64,000 bases of DNA from Bacillus sp. T3 (lineage in GTDB: Bacteria; Bacillota; Bacilli; Bacillales; Cytobacillaceae): NCBI RefSeq assembly GCF_033449965.1, contig NZ_CP137761.1, forward strand, positions 1,054,001 to 1,118,000, in the 5' to 3' direction. Positions 36,941 through 44,474 of the stretch are shown here, piece after piece. The position numbers and the translations under genes are program-made. Under the pieces are notes generated by a model. The model saw nothing but the letters and a program-made list of their open reading frames with translations, was not told the origin of the DNA and did not search any database. Positions within the stretch are counted from its first letter, which is position 1. Every line of letters starts with the position of its first letter.

Positions 36941-37270
36941 ATGCAAAAAATTGATTCTGTTGAACAATTTGATCAAATAATTCAAGCTAACGAACCTTTT
37001 GTTTTTTTAAAGCATAGTGTGACATGTCCAATTAGCCAGGCGGCCTATGAGGAATATGTGAAATTTACGGAGGACCATCCAAATTTCAATAGCTATTACT
37101 TAACAGTCCAAGATTCGCGTCCGTTATCCAATTACATAGCAGAAACTTTTCAAATAAAGCATGAATCACCACAAGCATTATTTTTTAAAGAAAATGGGTT
37201 GGTATGGAATGCTTCGCATTGGAACATCACTTATGATGCCTTAACATCAGCCAAAGAAAAAAATAGTTAA
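36941..37270 (+). CDS. brxC: Monothiol bacilliredoxin BrxC (YtxJ)
   Basis: 109 residues, thioredoxin-like fold with the active site TCPIS (Cys30). Members remove bacillithiol from proteins. It follows ytxH by 124 bases as in B. subtilis ytxGHJ. AAGGAGG precedes the start. Confidence 0.88.
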   Translation: MQKIDSVEQFDQIIQANEPFVFLKHSVTCPISQAAYEEYVKFTEDHPNFNSYYLTVQDSRPLSNYIAETFQIKHESPQALFFKENGLVWNASHWNITYDALTSAKEKNS

Positions 37271-37299
37271 AAAACATCCGCTTTTTGGATGTTTTTTTT
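37269..37299 (+). terminator. Terminator after ytxJ
   Basis: AAAAAACATCC-GCTTTTT-GGATGTTTTTT. Confidence 0.88.
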
Positions 37300-37367
37300 A
37301 AAATTTAGGTTCCAATTATTCGTGTTGCATACAATATAGGCATCAATAGATATTTCCGGCATATTAT

Positions 37368-37417
37368 ACTTTAACGCTTAAAAGCTTAAAAGCTTAAAAG
37401 CGTTTAATCGTTAAAGT
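37368..37417. promoter_or_regulatory. Nested palindrome with GCTTAAAA triplet upstream of aroA
   Basis: Outer arms ACTTTAACG (37368-37376) and CGTTAAAGT (37409-37417), inner AACGCTT/AAGCGTT, and in the middle three tandem copies of GCTTAAAA. It is 124 bases before aroA, near where a promoter should be. Could be an operator array or a hairpin; not a terminator since no T-run of length follows except GTTTTTC. Confidence 0.45.
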
Positions 37418-37540
37418 TTTTCGTGACAACAAAAACTTTATCATATATAATTATCCGTAATTATAAAAATGTTCATATTTTTAATATTATTTTCATTACA
37501 GATGTAACAAGGCTGTAAAATAAACCTGGAGGTTGAAGAA

Positions 37541-38611
37541 ATGAGTAATCTAGATCAATTGCGAAACCGTGTCGATGAATTAAACTTACAATTACTTTCA
37601 TTAATTAATGAAAGAGCTAGACTCGTACAGGAAATCGGTCGAGTTAAAGAAACTCAAGGTGTTAATCGCTATGATCCAGTTCGTGAACGGATGATGCTTG
37701 ATTTAATTAAAGAAAATAATGATGGCCCATTCCAAAATTCAACGATTGAGCATATGTTTAAGCAAATCTTCAAAGCCGGTTTAGAGCTTCAAGAAGATGA
37801 TCACCGTAAAGCTTTGTTAGTGTCTCGTAAGAAAAAACCAGAAAATACAATTGTTGATGTTAAAGGCGTGAAAATTGGCGATGGCACTCCACACTTTGTA
37901 TTTGGTCCATGTTCTGTTGAATCGTATGAGCAGGTTGCAGCTGTAGCTGCTGCCGTGCAAGCAAAGGGCTTTAAACTGTTGCGCGGTGGTGCCTACAAAC
38001 CAAGAACCTCTCCATATGATTTCCAAGGCCTTGGCTTAGAAGGATTGAAGATTCTTAAACGCATCGGAGATGAATTCGGGCTAGCGACTATCAGCGAAAT
38101 TGTTAGTCCAAATGATGTTGAAACGGCCCTTGATTACATCGATGTGATTCAAATCGGTGCCCGTAATATGCAAAACTTTGAGCTTCTAAAAGCAGTAGGT
38201 GCGGTGAAAAAGCCAGTTCTATTAAAACGTGGTTTAGCTGCAACAATTGAAGAATTTATCAATGCTGCTGAATATATAATGTCACAGGGAAATGACCAAA
38301 TTATTCTTTGTGAACGTGGAATTCGTACTTATGAAAAAGCGACAAGAAATACTTTAGATATTTCTGCAGTGCCAATTTTAAAACAAGAAACACATTTACC
38401 TGTAATGGTTGATGTTACTCATTCTACAGGACGCAAAGATTTGTTACTGCCATGTGCAAAAGCTGCATTAGCAATTGGTGCTGATGGTGTGATGGCTGAG
38501 GTACATCCAGATCCAGCTGTTGCTTTATCAGATTCCGCTCAGCAAATGGATTTAAAACAATTTGATGCATTCCTTGAAGGTTTAAAGGAAACGCCATTTG
38601 TTCGACTTTAA
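37541..38611 (+). CDS. aroA: Bifunctional chorismate mutase / DAHP synthase
   Basis: 356 residues: N-terminal AroQ chorismate mutase (MSNLDQLRNRVDELNLQLLS..., 1-90) fused to a type I-beta DAHP synthase (FGPCSVESYEQV, RGGAYKPRTSPYDFQG, LCERGIRTYE, MVDVTHSTGRKD). First step of aromatic amino acid synthesis, with feedback through the mutase domain by prephenate/chorismate in Bacillus. CTGGAGGTTG precedes the start. Confidence 0.95.
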   Translation: MSNLDQLRNRVDELNLQLLSLINERARLVQEIGRVKETQGVNRYDPVRERMMLDLIKENNDGPFQNSTIEHMFKQIFKAGLELQEDDHRKALLVSRKKKPENTIVDVKGVKIGDGTPHFVFGPCSVESYEQVAAVAAAVQAKGFKLLRGGAYKPRTSPYDFQGLGLEGLKILKRIGDEFGLATISEIVSPNDVETALDYIDVIQIGARNMQNFELLKAVGAVKKPVLLKRGLAATIEEFINAAEYIMSQGNDQIILCERGIRTYEKATRNTLDISAVPILKQETHLPVMVDVTHSTGRKDLLLPCAKAALAIGADGVMAEVHPDPAVALSDSAQQMDLKQFDAFLEGLKETPFVRL

Positions 38612-38632
38612 TACTTAATAAACTTATTAATA

Positions 38633-38664
38633 AAATCCTCTGGCTTTAGCTGGAGGATTTTTTT
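38633..38664 (+). terminator. Terminator after aroA
   Basis: AAATCCTCT-GGCTTTAGC-TGGAGGATTT then TTTT. The rest of the 302-base gap to ccpA has no other recognised element. Confidence 0.85.
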
Positions 38665-38913
38665 ACGTATTGGAAAAGCATTAGTGTTATTCATGTTTTG
38701 CTAAGTATAGACTTACTTTTTGATTGGATATACAATAATTTTATGAAAAATACATATGGGTCATTGCGGCATCGGATTCGGTATCGTATGATTAGATACA
38801 TAATTATACAAGTTAAATTTCTCACAAACTTAAGAAATAGGTTTAATACAACGAAACTTGCTGTAAACTAAAAATAAGCTGAATTGTGGGTATAAATGAA
38901 GGAGTGGGTGTTT

Positions 38914-39915
38914 TTGAATATTACCATTTATGATGTTGCACGCGAAGCAAGTGTTTCAATGGCAACAGTATCAAGGGTTGTCAATGGCAATCCGAATGTA
39001 AAACCAGCAACAAGAAAAAAGGTACTCGAAGTAATTGAGCGCTTGGGCTATCGTCCAAATGCTGTTGCTCGTGGTTTAGCCAGCAAAAAAACGACTACTG
39101 TTGGTGTGATTATTCCCGATATTTCTAGTACGTTTTTTGCTGATTTAGCTCGAGGAATAGAAGATATTGCAACAATGTATAAATATAATATTATTCTAAG
39201 TAATTCCGATCAAAATATCGATAAGGAACTGCATCTAATCAATACGATGCTAGGGAAACAGGTAGACGGAATTGTGTTCATGTCTGGAAATGTAACCAAT
39301 CAGCATGTAGAAGAATTTGAGAAATCACCTGTGCCAATTGTTCTTGCAGGTTCAATCGAGGAAACAGGAAAATTACCATCTGTTAATATTGATTATGAAC
39401 AAGCGGCATATGATGTAACCAAATCATTTATCGATAAGGGCCATACCCATATTGCATTTGTCATTGGGCCGCTCCATGAACCAATTAATAGTGTGAAGAA
39501 ATTAGCTGGTTATAAGCGTGCTTTGGCTGAAGCGGGAATCGAATATTTAGAGGATCTCGTTGTTGAAGGTGACGATACATATGACTCCGGTATTGAGGCT
39601 ATCGATAAATTAATGGAGGCAGATACGAAGCCAACCGCAATTTTTGTAGGACAGGATGAAATGGCATTAGGTGTTGTTCATGGTGCTGAAGACAAAGGTT
39701 ATTCTATCCCTGAGGACTTTGAAATTATTAGCTCAGATAACACAAGATTAACTTTAATGGTTCGTCCACAATTAACGACGGTTGTTCAGCCACTCTATGA
39801 TATTGGTGCAGTTGCGATGCGTCTATTAACAAAACTTATGAATCAAGAAAAAATGAATGAGACAATTATCGTTCTTCCACATCGAATTGAAGAGCGTGAC
39901 TCAACAAGAAAATAA
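38914..39915 (+). CDS. ccpA: Catabolite control protein A
   Basis: LacI-family regulator of 333 residues. HTH (ITIYDVAREASVSMATVSRV), hinge helix AVARGLASKKTTT, and periplasmic-binding-like core (GVIIPDISSTFFADLARGIE). With HPr-Ser-P it binds cre sites; one is located at 42560. The start is TTG 38914 after AAGGAGTGGG, giving the B. subtilis length. Confidence 0.95.
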   Translation: MNITIYDVAREASVSMATVSRVVNGNPNVKPATRKKVLEVIERLGYRPNAVARGLASKKTTTVGVIIPDISSTFFADLARGIEDIATMYKYNIILSNSDQNIDKELHLINTMLGKQVDGIVFMSGNVTNQHVEEFEKSPVPIVLAGSIEETGKLPSVNIDYEQAAYDVTKSFIDKGHTHIAFVIGPLHEPINSVKKLAGYKRALAEAGIEYLEDLVVEGDDTYDSGIEAIDKLMEADTKPTAIFVGQDEMALGVVHGAEDKGYSIPEDFEIISSDNTRLTLMVRPQLTTVVQPLYDIGAVAMRLLTKLMNQEKMNETIIVLPHRIEERDSTRK

Positions 39916-39920
39916 CACTA

Positions 39921-39951
39921 AAAAACGTGAGTGCTTGCACTCACGTTTTTC
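39921..39951. terminator. Terminator between ccpA and acuC
   Basis: AAAAACGTGAGTG-CTTG-CACTCACGTTTTT; near-perfect and usable in both directions. Confidence 0.92.
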
Positions 39952-39959
39952 AATTCAAT

Positions 39960-41126
39960 TTATAAGACTGATTTTTTCTGACTTCGAATTGGGTACAGTG
40001 CTTTTGCAACTGTTTGGGCGTTTTTTTCTGTTATTTCCCCTTTTCTTGGGATAGGGGGATATAAATCCTGTGGATCATCCCATTGTCGTGGAAGTCCAAC
40101 GGGTGATAAAGGCTGCCATTTATCAATCCAATTGCTCGGTAAAGCGCCAGAACAATTCGAGTTTTCTGTCATTTCGAGCCAGATGAGCGCCCATGCCCTT
40201 GGGACTACTCGCCAAATATCGTATCCGCCTCCACCAACGGCTATCCATCTTCCATCGCAAAACTCGTGAGCAATTTTATGAGCAAGCTTTGGAATTTCAC
40301 GGTATATTTTTATTGTTGTGGATAAATGAGTAAGTGGGTCAAAATAATGAGAATCTGCCCCATTTTGCGTTAGGATTACATCAGGCTTAAAAAAATCTGC
40401 AACCTCCTGTAAGGCAACTGTATAAGCATCAATCCATGATTCATCTTCGGTAAAGGCATCTAGTGGGATATTAAATTTTGTCCCATAGCCTTTTCCTTGA
40501 CCACGCTCACTTACATTTCCAGTTCCAGGAAATAAATATCGTCCCGTTTCATGAATGGAAAGAGTACAAACATTTGGGTCATCATAGAAGGACCATTGAA
40601 CTCCATCGCCATGATGGGCATCTGTATCTACATATAGAACCCTTGCATGATATTTTTCTTGCATATATTTGATGGCGACAGAGCTATCATTGTAAATACA
40701 AAATCCTGAGGCCCTCCCGCGAAAGCCATGATGTAAACCACCACCAAGATTAAGTGCATGATTTGCTTTCCCAGACATAACATAATCTACCGCAGTTAAA
40801 GTGCCACCTACCAAGAATGAGCTTGCTTCGTGCATATTTGGAAAAATAGGCGTATCCTCGGTACCAAGTCCATAATTATCAGCAACACTTGCTGGTAACT
40901 GACCGTGACTTGCTAATTTCACTGCATCAACATAGCTGGGGTCATGGATGAGTAGAAGCTCCTCCTCAGTTGCCATTCGTGGTAAAACGATTTGACTCTC
41001 GTTAATCGCACTAATATTATTCAGTAAATCAAGTGTAAGCTCCAGACGTTGCTGATTAAAAGGATGATGACTATTAAATTTATATTTTAATAAATCCTGT
41101 GAAAAAATAAAGACTGAGTCGGTCAT
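39960..41126 (-). CDS. acuC: AcuC, class I histone-deacetylase-like protein
   Basis: 388 residues. Zinc and catalytic motifs: LGGGLHHGFRGRASGFCIYND, YVDTDAHHGDGVQW and QNGADSHYFDPL. In B. subtilis it deacetylates acetyl-CoA synthetase and reactivates it. Start overlaps the acuB stop (ATGA) on the minus strand. Confidence 0.94.
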   Translation of the reverse strand: MTDSVFIFSQDLLKYKFNSHHPFNQQRLELTLDLLNNISAINESQIVLPRMATEEELLLIHDPSYVDAVKLASHGQLPASVADNYGLGTEDTPIFPNMHEASSFLVGGTLTAVDYVMSGKANHALNLGGGLHHGFRGRASGFCIYNDSSVAIKYMQEKYHARVLYVDTDAHHGDGVQWSFYDDPNVCTLSIHETGRYLFPGTGNVSERGQGKGYGTKFNIPLDAFTEDESWIDAYTVALQEVADFFKPDVILTQNGADSHYFDPLTHLSTTIKIYREIPKLAHKIAHEFCDGRWIAVGGGGYDIWRVVPRAWALIWLEMTENSNCSGALPSNWIDKWQPLSPVGLPRQWDDPQDLYPPIPRKGEITEKNAQTVAKALYPIRSQKKSVL

Positions 41127-41776
41127 GATGAAATCCCCGGAAGGTTTGGCCATAAAACGGTATGACCAGCTGCCTTTAGATCTTCGATAATATTCATCGG
41201 GTTCATAGTTCGAAGTCTAATTACTAAATGTTTGTAGTTTTCATCCTTTTTGTCTGGATATACAAGTACACTTTGAATACTGGCATTTCTTTTTTTGATT
41301 ACATTTGTCACATCACTGAGCACACCTGTCATGTTGCGAACTCTAACCTCTATGACAGAACCAGGTTGATGTGCACCAGTTAGCTCGACTAATGTTCTTA
41401 ACAGGTCTGTTTCTGTAATGATCCCCGCTAGCTTGTTTTCCTTCACGATTGGCAGGCAGCTTATATGGTGTTCATAAAAGACCGCTGCAATCTCTTCTAC
41501 AAAGTCGAGGGGGTGTCCTGTTATAATATTGGTTTGCATGATGGTGTGTAACGGCTTTTGCAAAATGTCGCGGTGCTCCTCTGCATAAAAGGTGGACGGA
41601 TTTGCATCTCGTATATCACGATCGGTAATTAGACCAACAACATTTTGTTGCTCATTAACAATTGGAATATGACGGATTTTTTTCTCCCCCATTAATTGTA
41701 TTGCATCTGCAATATTGTTTTGAGTTGTTAATGTTGCCACATTAGTTTTCATAATTTCCTCAACAATCACGTTCAT
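41123..41776 (-). CDS. acuB: AcuB, CBS-ACT regulatory protein
   Basis: 217 residues: two CBS domains (MKTNVATLTTQNNIADAIQLM, then TIMQTNIITGHPLDFVEEIA) and a C-terminal ACT domain (VIEVRVRNMTGVLSDVTNVI). Likely senses nucleotides. Start 41776 follows AAGGAGGTCT. Middle gene of acuABC. Confidence 0.92.
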   Translation of the reverse strand: MNVIVEEIMKTNVATLTTQNNIADAIQLMGEKKIRHIPIVNEQQNVVGLITDRDIRDANPSTFYAEEHRDILQKPLHTIMQTNIITGHPLDFVEEIAAVFYEHHISCLPIVKENKLAGIITETDLLRTLVELTGAHQPGSVIEVRVRNMTGVLSDVTNVIKKRNASIQSVLVYPDKKDENYKHLVIRLRTMNPMNIIEDLKAAGHTVLWPNLPGISS

Positions 41777-41862
41777 AGACCTCCTTAAATTTTCTAGGGT
41801 TGCATTCATTCTATTAAACATGCTGCTATTCTATTAAAGATGCATATTAGGAAGGAATGCTT

Positions 41863-42495
41863 TTAAAACATATAGCGATTCAAAAACCGAAGTCTATCGA
41901 ACTTTTCAATCGATTCTTGATTGACTCGTTTGCCGATTTTTGCCATTAAACAATTGGCAGGATGGGAGCTTATTTCAGGGTCGTCTGTTGCAAACCACTG
42001 AAGTCCTCCGGCATTCATCATTTTTTCCATAATCTTTCTGTATTCCCATACATTCAGGCCTGTTCGCCGCAGATCCCAATGCCAATAATATTCAGTTGTG
42101 ATGACAATATAGTCCTCCAGCGCATCATCCATCATCGAGACGATCAAAATTTGCTTTCCAACATGATAGCCTCGGAATTGAGGAATGATTTCGATAGCTC
42201 CGAGCTCGATTAAATTGTCCATTTTTCCTTCTGACCAGCGTTCTAATGGATCGGGATAAAGGAAGGTTGCATATCCCACAATCATGTTTTGGTGACGGGC
42301 AATAATTATTCTTCCTTCTGGCAATTGGGCGATTTCAATGATTGCTTGGTGCTGCTTGTTTGCGGGGCGAAACGCAGTTAAATCTTGATGGAATTCATAT
42401 TGAGACAATTTTTCAGGTGAAACAGGCCCTTCAACAATGACTGTTCCATCGGGAGTTATCAATTCTGTTGAATAGTACGTTTTTTTATGCTCCAT
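41863..42495 (-). CDS. acuA: AcuA, protein acetyltransferase acting on AcsA
   Basis: 210-residue GNAT. Acetyl-CoA binding segment IEIIPQFRGYHVGKQIL. In B. subtilis it acetylates the active-site Lys of AcsA, turning it off. First gene of the acu operon, divergent from acsA; GGTGGTGAC precedes its ATG. Confidence 0.94.
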   Translation of the reverse strand: MEHKKTYYSTELITPDGTVIVEGPVSPEKLSQYEFHQDLTAFRPANKQHQAIIEIAQLPEGRIIIARHQNMIVGYATFLYPDPLERWSEGKMDNLIELGAIEIIPQFRGYHVGKQILIVSMMDDALEDYIVITTEYYWHWDLRRTGLNVWEYRKIMEKMMNAGGLQWFATDDPEISSHPANCLMAKIGKRVNQESIEKFDRLRFLNRYMF

Positions 42496-42536
42496 TTAGT
42501 CACCACCTAAATATATACAAAACCAATCTTAATTCT

Positions 42537-42565
42537 ATTATACATAAAATATCAATAGATGAAGC
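42537..42565 (-). promoter_or_regulatory. acuA promoter
   Basis: Read on the minus strand: -35 GCTTCA (42565-42560), 17-base spacer, -10 TATAAT (42542-42537). The -35 lies inside the cre box, so CcpA binding should block RNA polymerase. Confidence 0.65.
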
Positions 42566-42572
42566 GCTTTCA
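42560..42572. promoter_or_regulatory. CcpA binding site (cre)
   Basis: TGAAGCGCTTTCA, centre of the wider palindrome ATAGATGAAGCGCTTTCATCTAT-like (TAGATGAA... TTCATCTA). Fits the consensus TGWAANCGNTNWCA closely, between divergent acuA and acsA. Confidence 0.85.
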
Positions 42573-42633
42573 TCTATATTTTCCTCATAAAATATTAAAT
42601 AATTAAAAATTAAAAAATAATTAAAATATTTTA

Positions 42634-42666
42634 AATATTGTGAAAATGTTCTAGTTGTATTATAAT
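42634..42666 (+). promoter_or_regulatory. acsA promoter with a CodY-like site over the -35
   Basis: TTGTGA (42638-42643), 17-base spacer, TATAAT (42661-42666). AATATTGTGAAAATG (42634-42648) matches the CodY consensus AATTTTCWGAAAATT at 12 of 15 positions and overlaps the -35. CodY control of acsA is known in B. subtilis; the site here is inferred. Confidence 0.65.
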
Positions 42667-42702
42667 AGGCTACATGAAGCGAATTAAGGGGGAATCTATT
42701 TG

Positions 42703-44421
42703 ATGAAATTGGAAGCGCTATCAGCCGTTAAAGGAAATTTTAACCTGCAAAATTACGATGAAATGTACAAGCAATTTGATTGGATGGAAGCTGAAAAGTC
42801 ATTTACTTGGTCTGAAACTGGCAAGGTAAATATGGCCTTTGAAGCGATTGACCGCCATGCAGTCTCATTCCGAAAGAACAAAGTTGCTTTATACTACCGT
42901 GATGGGGCTAGAAAAGAAAAGTACACTTTCAAGGAAATGAAGGATTTATCAAATAAAGCAGGGAATGTGCTTAAAGCATACGGTGATGTCGTGAAAGGAG
43001 ACCGTGTCTTCATTTTTATGCCGCGTTCACCTGAACTTTATTTTGCAGTGCTAGGCGCAATTAAACTAGGTGCTGTTGTAGGTCCTCTATTTGAAGCATT
43101 CATGGAAGGTGCTGTTCGCGACCGTTTGGAGGATAGTGGAGCAAAAGTGTTAGTCACTACTCCTGAATTATTAAAGCGAGTTCCTGTTAGCGAGCTTCCT
43201 GAATTAAAGCATATTTTCCTTGTGGGTGAAAATATTCAAGAAACAGATTCTCTTATTGATTTTAATAAAAAGTTAAATGAAGCTAGTAGAAACCTAGATA
43301 TTGAGTGGGTTGACCGTACAGATGGTCTTATCCTTCATTATACATCAGGATCGACTGGAAAGCCAAAGGGTGTGCTTCATGTTCACAATGCGATGATTCA
43401 ACACTATCAAACAGCAAAATGGGTGCTAGATTTACAAGAAGAGGATGTGTATTGGTGTACAGCTGACCCAGGTTGGGTTACAGGTACTTCTTATGGAATC
43501 TTTGGACCATGGTTAACCGGTACTTCCAACGTTATTATAGGTGGGAGATTTAGCCCAGATGCCTGGTATAGCATGATTGAAGAATACGGTGTGACAGTTT
43601 GGTACAGCGCGCCTACGGCATTTAGAATGCTGATGGGGGCAGGAGATGAAGTGGTAAAACGCTTTGATTTAAGCAGTCTTCGCCACATCCTCAGCGTTGG
43701 TGAGCCATTAAACCCTGAAGTTGTAAGATGGGGAGCGAAGGTATTTGACTTACGTATTCATGACACTTGGTGGATGACTGAAACGGGTGCTCAACTGATT
43801 TGTAACTACCCTTGTATGGAAATTAAGCCTGGCTCAATGGGGAAACCAATTCCAGGTGTACAAGCTGCTATCGTTGATGACCAAGGTATTGAACTTCCTC
43901 CATTCCGCATGGGGAACTTGGCTATTAAAAAAGGCTGGCCTTCAATGATGAATACGATTTGGGGCAACCAAGAGAAATTTGAATCCTATTTTATGCCTGG
44001 TGATTGGTACGTTTCCGGGGACTCTGCTTATATGGATGACGAGGGATACTTCTGGTTCCAGGGACGTGTTGATGATGTGATTATGACAGCTGGTGAACGT
44101 GTTGGCCCGTTTGAGGTTGAAAGTAAGCTAGTAGAGCATCCAGCCGTTGCGGAAGCGGGTGTTATCGGCAAGCCTGATCCAATCAGAGGAGAAATCATTA
44201 AAGCATTTGTAGCGTTACGTGAAGGCTTCGAGGCTAGTGATGAATTGAAAGAGGATATTCGTCAATTTGTTAAAACAGGATTAGCTGCACATGCTGCACC
44301 ACGTGAAATCGACTTCCGCGATAGCTTACCGAAAACAAGAAGTGGTAAAATCATGCGCCGCGTATTGAAGGCGTGGGAATTGAATCTACCAACTGGTGAC
44401 CTATCTACAATGGAAGATTAA
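42703..44421 (+). CDS. acsA: Acetyl-CoA synthetase AcsA
   Basis: 572 residues of the ANL family. P-loop YTSGSTGKPKGV, DTWWMTETG, and the C-terminal PKTRSGKIMRR whose Lys is acetylated by AcuA. Activates acetate for growth on acetate. The ATG at 42703 lies 9 bases after AAGGGGGAA. Confidence 0.95.
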   Translation: MKLEALSAVKGNFNLQNYDEMYKQFDWMEAEKSFTWSETGKVNMAFEAIDRHAVSFRKNKVALYYRDGARKEKYTFKEMKDLSNKAGNVLKAYGDVVKGDRVFIFMPRSPELYFAVLGAIKLGAVVGPLFEAFMEGAVRDRLEDSGAKVLVTTPELLKRVPVSELPELKHIFLVGENIQETDSLIDFNKKLNEASRNLDIEWVDRTDGLILHYTSGSTGKPKGVLHVHNAMIQHYQTAKWVLDLQEEDVYWCTADPGWVTGTSYGIFGPWLTGTSNVIIGGRFSPDAWYSMIEEYGVTVWYSAPTAFRMLMGAGDEVVKRFDLSSLRHILSVGEPLNPEVVRWGAKVFDLRIHDTWWMTETGAQLICNYPCMEIKPGSMGKPIPGVQAAIVDDQGIELPPFRMGNLAIKKGWPSMMNTIWGNQEKFESYFMPGDWYVSGDSAYMDDEGYFWFQGRVDDVIMTAGERVGPFEVESKLVEHPAVAEAGVIGKPDPIRGEIIKAFVALREGFEASDELKEDIRQFVKTGLAAHAAPREIDFRDSLPKTRSGKIMRRVLKAWELNLPTGDLSTMED

Positions 44422-44432
44422 TAGAGTGGACA

Positions 44433-44470
44433 TAAACAAGGCAGGCTCCTTTGGGAGCCTGCCTTGTTTC
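44433..44470. terminator. Bidirectional terminator acsA / PBP
   Basis: AAACAAGGCAGGCTCC-TTT-GGGAGCCTGCCTTGTTT; 16-bp perfect stem shared by convergent genes. Confidence 0.92.
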
Positions 44471-44474
44471 AATG

